From: an uncultured Collinsella sp.
Lineage (GTDB): Bacteria; Actinomycetota; Coriobacteriia; Coriobacteriales; Coriobacteriaceae
Length of the DNA: 19,525 nt
Assembly (NCBI GenBank): GCA_900548565.1
Contig: URKV01000021.1
Span: 1 to 19,525 of the forward strand
Reading direction: 5' to 3'
The notes below the pieces were generated by a model. The model made no database searches. It was not told the DNA's origin and worked only from the letters and a program-made list of their open reading frames with translations. Positions 14,801 through 19,525 of this stretch are shown one piece after another. The translations under genes were made by a program, and so were the position numbers. The stretch's first letter is position 1. Each line of letters opens with the position of its first letter.

Positions 14801-16295
14801 GAACGGCGGGGGCTTTGGACGAAAATGCCTCGGTCGCGATATCCTCAACGGCTATTCCGAGGTTTTTGGCAAAACCCTCGAGGAACGAGCCGCAGCCCGC
14901 AGAGCACGCCTCGTTGACGACGATATCGGTCAGCACGCCGTGGTTGAGCCAGATGGCCTTCATATCCTGTCCGCCGATGTCGAGCACGAAGGTCGCATCG
15001 GGAACGCATGCGCACGCGGCGCGGGCGTGCGCGACCGTCTCGACCGTATGGTAGTCGGCGTGGAACGCGCGCGCGAAAAGCTCCTCGCCGTATCCCGTGG
15101 TGCCCACGGCATCGATCGCAAGCGTGACTCCCGCTGTCTCCCAGCGGTTCTTCAAGCTGACAAGACCCTGTTGGGCGACGTCGAGCGGTCTGCCGTTATT
15201 AGACGCGTAGAACGAATCGACAAGCTCACCCGCCTCATCGACCAGGGCGAACTTGGTCGTCGTGCTCCCCGAATCGATACCGAGCGCCACACGCACCGTC
15301 TCTCCGGGCGCATACGCATCCGGACCCTTTGCCGGCGTCTCTTTGCCATGGCGTGCCGTAAAATCCGCCTGCTCGGCAGGTGTGGCAAAAAAGGGCTGGG
15401 CAAGACGTCCCTCCCCGCTTGCGGGCGCGACCGTCTCGAGCTTATCCAGCCGGACAAAAGCGTCGGGAAGGTCGATCGGTTGGGACGATGCGAACATGTC
15501 GGTCAGCGACAGGGCGGCACCGCGCGCGACCATGATCTGCGGATCGCGCGGGACGATAACCTGATCGTCCGATAGATTCAGTTGCTCCCGGAACACGCGG
15601 ACCAGTGTGGGGTTGTAGGCGAGCGTACCGCCCTCGAAGATTACCGGCGGCTCGATGTCGATACCCTGGGCCAGACCGCCGATCGTTTGGCGGGCGACCG
15701 CGTGAAGCGCCGAAAGCGCCAGGTCGGTGGTAGGAATGCCCTCGTTGAGCAGCGGCTGGATATCGGTCTTTGCGTACACGCCGCAGCGGCCCGAGACCTC
15801 GTGGACGGTCGTTCCCCGGCTTGCGAGCTGCTCGAACTCGCCCGATTCGGTGCCGACCCCCATGAGCTTTGCCATCTCGTCGATAAATGCACCGGTACCG
15901 CCTGCGCACGAGCCGTTCATGCGCATGTCGGCAACCTCGATGTCTCCCTTATCGTTGGTGCGGAAGAAGATCATCTTGGCGTCTTGGCCGCCCAGCTCGA
16001 TGGCGCAGCGCGTCTGCGGATAGAACCTGCTGATCGCGAGCGCGTTGGCGACCACCTCCTGAACGTACGAGGTGCCCAGCGCGGTCGCGATATCGCGCGC
16101 ACCCGAGCCGGTCACCGCAACGCGCAGTGACTCATGGGGAAAGCGCTCGGCGAGCTCGCCGAGCATGGCGCGCACGCTCGCTGTCTGACACGCCCCGTGG
16201 CGGCGATATCCCCACCACGCCTCGGTCATATCCTCGTGCATCGCGTAAACTTTGGTCGTCGTCGACCCTACGTCCAGTCCTACTAGCAACGCCAT
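11856..16295 (-). CDS. Giant 2-hydroxyacyl-CoA dehydratase activase-like protein (BcrA/BadF family, DUF2229)
   Basis: A 1479-residue fusion. Module 1 (about 1-275) is an ASKHA ATPase with GLDVGSTTTK (6-15), ELGGQDAK and the iron-sulfur Cys positions NGSC130 and GRC171. Module 2 (about 335-595) repeats this with GIDSGSTTTK (339-348), DIGGQDMK, EAC464SAGC468 and SRC503. A cysteine cluster CRRCNNRC (C627, C630, C634) plus C653 follows. DUF2229 starts near 722 (IGIPRVLEFWDTMPFWSTFF). HgdB-like segments carry CFPAK (C773), FGCGHDAY (C988), CFPAQ (C1120), GDC1155 and FGCLPNH (C1418). Known relatives use ATP to inject low-potential electrons into an Fe-S dehydratase or reductase partner. Here activator-like and partner-like parts share one chain and no separate partner gene is adjacent. 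The substrate is unknown. The start is ATG with GGAG four bases upstream. First gene of a two-gene operon with tetR. Confidence 0.9.
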   Translation of the reverse strand: MALLVGLDVGSTTTKVYAMHEDMTEAWWGYRRHGACQTASVRAMLGELAERFPHESLRVAVTGSGARDIATALGTSYVQEVVANALAISRFYPQTRCAIELGGQDAKMIFFRTNDKGDIEVADMRMNGSCAGGTGAFIDEMAKLMGVGTESGEFEQLASRGTTVHEVSGRCGVYAKTDIQPLLNEGIPTTDLALSALHAVARQTIGGLAQGIDIEPPVIFEGGTLAYNPTLVRVFREQLNLSDDQVIVPRDPQIMVARGAALSLTDMFASSQPIDLPDAFVRLDKLETVAPASGEGRLAQPFFATPAEQADFTARHGKETPAKGPDAYAPGETVRVALGIDSGSTTTKFALVDEAGELVDSFYASNNGRPLDVAQQGLVSLKNRWETAGVTLAIDAVGTTGYGEELFARAFHADYHTVETVAHARAACACVPDATFVLDIGGQDMKAIWLNHGVLTDIVVNEACSAGCGSFLEGFAKNLGIAVEDIATEAFSSKAPAVLGSRCTVFMNSSVVSEQRRGKGPGDIMAGLCRSIIENVFTKVIRVSNLNRLGDKVVVQGGTFRNDAVLRAFEQYLGKPVTRAPHPGLMGAIGIALLAREECRKGDAGTSFIGLDAVERFEHREFGGVTCRRCNNRCQRAVVAFGDGSLYVTGNRCPRGGAISWDELVREVPAAEELRPQGACEAQAPGTGRDRTAAAPNLFVDREKLLFESYPTVPVCGGRDVTIGIPRVLEFWDTMPFWSTFFSTLGFKVRVSGRSTKAMYERGLAHVTSDTVCFPAKLVHGHIRNLVDAGVDRIFMPIITTVPTENTASTSEWMCAVVKGYPYVMRNSDNPEERFGVPFDTPLFHWYDEGDRNRQLKAWCKETFDIDADLVAKATEQADRAQETFENQLQLRGRQVLENVREDGGYAVVIASRPYHNDPLVNHGLPKLFSERGIPVLTPDAVPGVCNVDLSNSRIDIVNNYHARMLSCAVIVASTPELELVQMGSFGCGHDAYLTDEIARMMGEMGSKVPMMIKLDESDVAGPMGIRVRSFIESVNRRRAEERAEGARVHAVHPLDDPYKVKYTKRDRHDKIALVPNTSHAFCRLMTAAMRNQGVRAEALDIGREDAIRLGKRYVHNDICFPAQIVIGEALAALESGKYDPHDVAVVTGKYIGDCRLTHYMPLLRRALDDAGYDYVPVLTNDDVDAHNAHPGFKLGLGPSIQIAYGLPMIDALEAMLRRIRPYELEKGAADAAFDRALDEVIEGMERSGLRGQATGFKRALAIMDAVPYDRSNPHPTVLIVGEYLLNFHLGANHEIERYLEDNGLEVIEARMTDVIRKTYFYKHAQSREFHVDLSLPEKAWYATADNLFELAHDRCDRLGAASPLYEPPTRMPELVRASDKILHHTFDAGEGVLIPAEILEHAKRGCRNFVILQPFGCLPNHVVGRGLIHALKEQYPTAQFLPLDYDPDVSFANVENRLQMLIMNAKAQGCGEAHGETA

Positions 16296-16327
16296 AATGC
16301 TCCGTCTCTCGCATTTTTCCCGCTAGA

Positions 16328-16365
16328 GATATACCACTCTACGTAATACAACAGACTGTTGTATT
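16328..16365 (-). promoter_or_regulatory. Palindromic operator and promoter region of the activase-tetR operon
   Basis: AATACAACAG (16345-16354), one central base (16355) and the exact complementary arm (16356-16365) form a perfect 21-bp palindrome. This is the usual size for a TetR-type operator. A possible -10 element TATATC lies at 16333-16328 on the minus strand, which would place the palindrome over the -35 and spacer region. It lies 50-70 nt before the activase ATG. The palindrome is certain; binding by the TetR protein encoded downstream is inferred. Confidence 0.75.
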
Positions 16366-16375
16366 TAAACTCCGT

Positions 16376-16410
16376 ATAAAAAGCGGCTGCCGAAACGCTT
16401 CAGCAGCCGC
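16376..16410 (-). terminator. Intrinsic terminator for the DUF2798 transcript
   Basis: On the minus strand GCGGCTGC (16410-16403) pairs with GCAGCCGC (16390-16383) around a 12-nt loop, then TTTTT. It lies directly before the activase operator and insulates that operon from the upstream gene. Confidence 0.8.
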
Positions 16411-16576
16411 CGAATGCACCAACAGATTGTTCTGCGCGCTAGCACGTCGGGCAACGGAGCAGCACGGGCCCTCCGGTCATGCGCACCGCTCACGCCCGCG
16501 ATGTCGCCGAGAGAGCTATCCACGCTTAGGGCTCCAACCAAGCAAGTCGCCCGCGCTCAGCAGATCCCTAAGCGAG
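16411..16576. other. 3' region of the DUF2798 gene with a long inverted repeat
   Basis: CCCTAAGCG (16566-16574), two bases from the DUF2798 stop, is complementary to CGCTTAGGG (16523-16531). Outer AGCT repeats extend the fold. CAACAGATTGTT (16420-16431) resembles the centre of the TetR-type palindrome in 11 of 12 bases. No gene is supported. Confidence 0.45.
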
Positions 16577-17125
16577 CTACTCGCACTCAGGAGCCATAGC
16601 CTGCTCCAAGAGCTCGGCATGCTCCTCCTCGAAAACCGTCCCCACAGGGAAGGCGCGACGGAAGACGAAGCGGGAAATCGGACCGGCTACCAAAAGGTTC
16701 CACGGCAGCGCCATCACAAAATTATGCGGGATGTTGATCATCCAGATCGCGGGCACGGAATACAGGTTCGCAAGGATGCCGCCGGGCATGTGCGTCAGAC
16801 CCTCACAGGCACCGTACAGCGACATGATGATGACCATGGGAACGACCATGCAGGAGCTGACGGCGAGCGTCATGGCAAGTGGCGAGCTCTTGCCCGGCGT
16901 GACCAAGTACTTAAAGGCGAAACCCTTGGCGAGCGGGCTGGCGACGAACCAGTCGCAGCACATGGCAAAAATGTAGGCAACGGGGAAGCCGAGCCACGCA
17001 GTGGCAACGACCTCGCCGTTGATGGCCCCGTGCTGCAGGGCAACGTTGTAGATGCTCATCCAGAGCACCATGCAAAAGCACATGATAAAGGTGAACAGCA
17101 GGCTCTCTCGTTTGTTGATAGGCAT
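16577..17125 (-). CDS. DUF2798 family membrane protein
   Basis: Small integral membrane protein of 182 residues with two copies of a DUF2798-like unit, each with two membrane segments. Unit 1 covers about residues 6-65 (ESLLFTFIMCFCMVLWMSIY, then the AWLGFPVAYIFAMCCDWF segment). Unit 2 covers about 75-150 (KGFAFKYLVTPGKSSPLAMT, SCMVVPMVIIMSLYG, then IPHNFVMALPWNLLVAGPIS). The family has no established function. The start is ATG at 17125 (MPINKRESLLF); AGAGGA lies some 12 bases upstream, which is rather far. A reading to 17185 would add 20 polar residues encoded across a hairpin's flank. It stands alone, preceded by a leader with a strong terminator-like hairpin and followed by its own terminator. 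Confidence 0.85.
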   Translation of the reverse strand: MPINKRESLLFTFIMCFCMVLWMSIYNVALQHGAINGEVVATAWLGFPVAYIFAMCCDWFVASPLAKGFAFKYLVTPGKSSPLAMTLAVSSCMVVPMVIIMSLYGACEGLTHMPGGILANLYSVPAIWMINIPHNFVMALPWNLLVAGPISRFVFRRAFPVGTVFEEEHAELLEQAMAPECE

Positions 17126-17169
17126 AAAGGGCAGATTCCTCTCTGTGTTGTACCGCGGCGCCACGCAAC

Positions 17170-17220
17170 AAAAACGGGCGGGCAAGATGGAGCTGTTGGA
17201 ACTTCATCTCGCCCGCCCGT
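17170..17220 (-). terminator. Intrinsic terminator or attenuator upstream of the DUF2798 gene
   Basis: On the minus strand ACGGGCGGGC (17220-17211) pairs with GCCCGCCCGT (17183-17174), with an inner AGATG/CATCT stem. It is followed by T5. It lies 219 nt after the ThrE-like stop but only 45 nt before the DUF2798 ATG, so it may end readthrough from the exporter gene or act as a leader attenuator. Confidence 0.8.
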
Positions 17221-17264
17221 GGTACGCGCGTCTGCGACTACTTATGTGGTGGAACCAGCCTAGC

Positions 17265-17284
17265 ACGAAACGCATGCGCTTCGT
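17265..17284. promoter_or_regulatory. Near-perfect 20-bp palindrome, candidate operator
   Basis: ACGAAACGCATGCGCTTCGT is self-complementary at 18 of 20 positions, centred on GCATGC. It lies about 140 nt before the DUF2798 ATG on the side where its promoter should be. The binding protein is unknown. Confidence 0.4.
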
Positions 17285-17335
17285 AAGCGTTGAGTTTATG
17301 AAGATGCAGGGCACCGATAATCCCCCGACCCCATA

Positions 17336-17402
17336 AGTTGCGGTGGAATACGGACTGTTTTGACCCTTTAAGCAGCAATTCAGTCCCTATTTCACCGCAA
17401 CT
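17336..17402. repeat. Long imperfect inverted repeat, candidate mobile hairpin repeat
   Basis: Arms 17336-17357 and 17381-17402 are complementary at 20 of 22 positions, with a 23-nt loop. The arms start AGTTGCGGTG and end CACCGCAACT. There is no T run, which argues against a terminator. The form suits a REP- or MITE-like dispersed element, but copy number cannot be seen in one window. Confidence 0.55.
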
Positions 17403-17405
17403 CAT

Positions 17406-17438
17406 TTGGTGCAAAGTAACCTGTCCCCCTTGTACCAA
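17406..17438. repeat. Hairpin abutting the ThrE-like gene stop codon
   Basis: TTGGTGCAA (17406-17414) pairs with TTGTACCAA (17430-17438), one G-U pair, around AGTAACCTGTCCCCC. It begins right after the exporter's stop codon. There is no T run on the minus strand, so it may be part of a repeat element shared with the hairpin beside it. Confidence 0.5.
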
Positions 17439-19007
17439 TTAGCTGGTGTGGCGCCAGCGAGGGTCGGTGAGCGTACGCGCCACACCCAGTCCAACGGGCA
17501 GAAACGCTACGATGAGCACTGCGCGCACAAACCAGCCGAGCATATTGACCGTGTCGAAGGTGCACATGTAATACATCGAGCGATACAGATACAAGCCCGG
17601 CACCATAATGACAATCGAAGGCACCGTGAGGGCGATGCGCGGGTAGGTGAGCTTGACTTCAGCCAAGCTTGCGAGCAGCCCCGATACCAGCGCGCCGATA
17701 AACGCTGCTGCCTCGGGAGGCATTCCCGTGCTGAGGCCCAGGAAGGGAATCATCGTCGGCGCATCGACAAGGGTCAGACGCAGGGTATTGGACACGGCGC
17801 CGATCAACCCAGCTGCCGCGGCCATCTTTACCGGGCTGTTGAACATCACCGAGAAGCCGAATACGCCAACGAAGCTCATCACCACGCGCAGGAGCGTAAG
17901 GGCAAGCGGCGAAAGGCCCAGTGGGGCAAAGTCGTCCGGCGCCAGGCCAACACACTCGGCAACCATCCAACCTACGAGGGTCGCCATCACAATAATCGAT
18001 ACGGCATATGAAAGGCGCTCGATACCGCTTCGCATGTCGAGCTTAGCGATGTCGAGGCCTGCCGTAATGAGTGGAAAGCCGGGAATCACAAAGAGCATGG
18101 CGCCGATATAGCCTTCTTGGTGCGACATTGCCCCCGGTATGACCTGGCCAAGGCCGAGCAATGCCAGCAGATACGAAACGCAAGCGAGCGCAACGCCGGT
18201 CGTCAGCGCGCTGAACTGACCAAGGCCTTGCTTGAGAATATGGGAGCGGGCAAAGTTGCCGACACCCGCGCCCACGAACGCGCAGGCCATCTCGATAGGG
18301 CCGCCGCCGAGCAAAAAAACGAAGGCGCCACAGGCGCAGGCCGCCGCAAGGCCCTGTTGCCAAGGCGCGTAATCAGGTTTTGAACTCTCAACGGTCTTGA
18401 GCATCTCGTGATACTCGTGCACCGTGAAGCGACGACCATAGGTCTCGATTTCCTTGAGGAAACTCTCCATCATCCAAATGCGATGGGTATTGACGCCCGT
18501 TGTGGGCAAGCTGACGACCTCATTAAAGCAGTGACCATCTTCGATGCAGGTGCACTCAAACGACAGAAGACTTAAGTCAACGTGGATGGTGACACCGAGT
18601 ACGGCGGCAACACGATTCATGGTATCGCGCACGCGCCAGGCACCCGTTCCGCTTGCCAGCATAAGCATGCCGGTGCGACAGATGATGGATGACTTATCGG
18701 TGAGCGGCGCATCGACGGCAAGCTCATCGCCTGCCGTCACGATCTGGTGCCAGTCAGTTTTCATATGGAGCGCGCCGGCACGAACACCGTGGTGCATGGG
18801 GGCTCTCGAAAGCAGCGAGTCAAGGCGCGAAGGCTGTGGGGGCTCCGTTAATTCGCCCTCGTCCTCGTCGGGCTCTTCATCGACCAGATCAAAGGAATCA
18901 AGCGGCGCTGGCTCGCGACGGTCGATCAGCTCCTCGTCCTCATCATCAAAGTAATTGAACTGATCGAGCATGTCCTCTTCGATTGAACGCTCGCTCGCGT
19001 CGTCCAT
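17439..19007 (-). CDS. ThrE-like threonine/serine exporter family protein
   Basis: Membrane protein of 522 residues in the ThrE family, whose Corynebacterium member exports threonine and serine. It has both parts in one chain. A cytoplasmic DUF1212-type region covers about residues 105-210 (GMLMLASGTGAWRVRDTMNR, then ESFLKEIETYGRRF). About ten membrane segments follow from residue 219, including PGFPLITAGLDIAKLDMRSG (309-328). The first 60 residues are an unusual, very acidic, low-complexity extension rich in Asp, Glu and Pro, not part of the family core. The start is ATG with AAGGGAG nine bases upstream. It is a single gene, with no obvious amino-acid biosynthesis partner beside it. The family is secure; the substrate is inferred. 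Confidence 0.88.
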   Translation of the reverse strand: MDDASERSIEEDMLDQFNYFDDEDEELIDRREPAPLDSFDLVDEEPDEDEGELTEPPQPSRLDSLLSRAPMHHGVRAGALHMKTDWHQIVTAGDELAVDAPLTDKSSIICRTGMLMLASGTGAWRVRDTMNRVAAVLGVTIHVDLSLLSFECTCIEDGHCFNEVVSLPTTGVNTHRIWMMESFLKEIETYGRRFTVHEYHEMLKTVESSKPDYAPWQQGLAAACACGAFVFLLGGGPIEMACAFVGAGVGNFARSHILKQGLGQFSALTTGVALACVSYLLALLGLGQVIPGAMSHQEGYIGAMLFVIPGFPLITAGLDIAKLDMRSGIERLSYAVSIIVMATLVGWMVAECVGLAPDDFAPLGLSPLALTLLRVVMSFVGVFGFSVMFNSPVKMAAAAGLIGAVSNTLRLTLVDAPTMIPFLGLSTGMPPEAAAFIGALVSGLLASLAEVKLTYPRIALTVPSIVIMVPGLYLYRSMYYMCTFDTVNMLGWFVRAVLIVAFLPVGLGVARTLTDPRWRHTS

Positions 19008-19140
19008 ATAGACGCTCCCTTCCTACCGACTAACCCCCATCCTAGGCAGCAACGGCTAAAGGAAACATAAAAGAGACGGCTGTCATGCATGGAAGGCGCA
19101 AACCCCCAATGCGTCGGTAGATCCCCAACGACTAGGACTG
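19008..19140. other. Intergenic region between the ThrE-like gene and the IS110 left part
   Basis: It contains an 8-bp inverted pair CTACCGAC (19023-19030) and GTCGGTAG (19113-19120), each beside an AACCCCCA-like motif. No clear promoter for the minus-strand exporter was found; TAGGAT lies near position 19047 on the minus strand without a good -35. The boundary of the IS element is somewhere here or just after and cannot be fixed without a second copy. Confidence 0.4.
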
Positions 19141-19149
19141 TCCCCAAGT

Positions 19150-19284
19150 GCCGGCAGAGACGATATGAGCAGGACATAAAAACATTGAGAGCCCCTGCCG
19201 CATGAAAGACCGCGGATTAGGCCGACAATGGTGAGTGTCTAATCCAACCGTGGCGGCCACGCCGCATTCATGGAAGGGGCTCCC
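19150..19284 (+). ncRNA. Structured IS110 noncoding end, candidate bridge RNA
   Basis: Upstream of the transposase the sequence folds into nested stems. GAGCCCCT (19189-19196) pairs with AGGGGCTC (19275-19282) and CATGAA (19201-19206) with TTCATG (19267-19272). They enclose GGATTAG/CTAATCC (19214-19220 with 19239-19245, 18-nt loop) and CGTGG/CCACG (19249-19253 with 19257-19261). In IS110 elements such as IS621, the noncoding end before the recombinase encodes a bridge RNA whose loops pair with target and donor DNA. The folds are seen directly; the bridge RNA role is inferred from the family. Confidence 0.45.
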
Positions 19285-19525
19285 ATGCTCGATACTACCA
19301 CCTTCATCGGCCTCGACGTCCACGCCCGCTCGATAAAGGCCGTCTCCCTCGACGTCATGACCGGGGAGGTACGTGCCGCGACCTTCGGCTACGACGCCGG
19401 CGCCGTCGCGGAGTGGGTCCGTTCCGTGGACCCCAGGGCCAGGTGCGTGTACGAGTCCGGGGTCACGGGCTTCGACCTGCAGAAGAGGCTCTCCGGCCTC
19501 GGGGTCGACTGCGTGGTCGGCGCCG
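19270..19525 (+). mobile_element. IS110-family insertion sequence, 5' part
   Basis: The IS110-type transposase coding start and the structured noncoding end before it (to at least position 19189) indicate the left part of an IS110-family element running off the window. The family lacks classical terminal inverted repeats, so the outer boundary is not resolved. The coordinates given cover only the secure part. Confidence 0.8.
19285..19525 (+). CDS. IS110-family transposase (DEDD recombinase), N-terminal fragment
   Basis: Eighty residues are visible before the window ends. They match the N-terminal RuvC-like DEDD domain of IS110 transposases: TFIGLDVHARSIKAV with the first catalytic Asp (D11), and CVYESGVTGFDLQKRL with the catalytic Glu (E57). 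In characterised members the protein uses a bridge RNA to recombine donor and target DNA. The start is ATG at 19285 with AAGGGG five bases upstream. An in-frame ATG at 19270 would add five residues and lies inside the upstream hairpin. The same hairpin pairs with the Shine-Dalgarno bases. The reading frame is open at the end, so the gene is incomplete only because the window stops. Confidence 0.92.
   Translation, partial: MLDTTTFIGLDVHARSIKAVSLDVMTGEVRAATFGYDAGAVAEWVRSVDPRARCVYESGVTGFDLQKRLSGLGVDCVVGA

Larger units (their letters stand above)
17126..17438. other. Structured intergenic region between the ThrE-like and DUF2798 genes
   Basis: This 313-nt gap contains no convincing gene. From right to left on the minus strand it holds a hairpin abutting the ThrE-like stop (17406-17438), a long imperfect hairpin (17336-17402), a 20-bp near-palindrome (17265-17284) and a strong terminator hairpin (17170-17220). 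These are listed separately. The DUF2798 promoter should lie near 17221-17330, but no clear -35/-10 pair is visible. Confidence 0.6.

Noticed and set aside
19023..19120. CTACCGAC/GTCGGTAG inverted pair as IS terminal repeats
   Set aside because: Both arms lie on the same side of the transposase, and IS110 elements lack classical terminal inverted repeats.
50..19525. CRISPR arrays, tRNA or rRNA genes, phage genes
   Set aside because: No regularly spaced direct repeats with spacers, cloverleaf sequences or rRNA motifs were seen. The 27-bp phased boxes before hipBA are too few, and lie in a promoter.

Overview
The window looks like a contig from a high-GC Gram-positive gut actinobacterium of the class Coriobacteriia, most likely Collinsella or a close relative. 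This is inferred from the base composition, strong GGAG-type ribosome binding sites, the gene families present and their order; no database search was run. Positions 1-49 are not genomic. They are an Illumina Nextera i5 adapter joined to the contig end, and they cut off the last codons of cysS.

Layout. Positions 50-3762 (minus strand) hold a tight four-gene operon, disA-ispD-ispF-cysS, with a 1-nt overlap, an 11-nt overlap and a 3-nt gap. It links c-di-AMP synthesis, two MEP-pathway isoprenoid steps and cysteinyl-tRNA synthesis, as the related cluster does in Bacillus. Divergent from it, at about 3921-4686 (plus), lies the manganese exporter gene mntP. It sits behind a recognisable yybP-ykoY manganese riboswitch whose P1 stem overlaps an intrinsic terminator. 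Next, at 4731-6550 (plus), is a hipBA-type toxin-antitoxin pair. Its promoter region carries three TGCA-N6-TGCA boxes spaced exactly 27 bp apart, the first of them inside the mntP terminator hairpin. Converging on hipA are pepD (aminoacyl-histidine dipeptidase) and clpC (AAA+ unfoldase), both on the minus strand.

Positions 11183-16295 (minus) hold a second operon. It contains a 1479-residue protein that fuses two BcrA/BadF/HgdC-type ATPase modules to DUF2229 and HgdB-like regions, followed by an overlapping tetR-type regulator. A perfect 21-bp palindrome in front of the giant gene is the natural operator candidate. Upstream of it are a DUF2798 membrane-protein gene (minus) with a long structured leader and a ThrE-like amino-acid exporter gene (minus). 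Two hairpins that look like repeat elements abut the exporter gene's stop codon. The window ends inside an IS110-family transposase gene (plus). Its upstream noncoding end is highly structured and is a candidate bridge RNA.

The parts most worth following up are the giant activase with its TetR operator, the phased hipBA boxes, the Mn riboswitch with its overlapping terminator, and the IS110 noncoding end.
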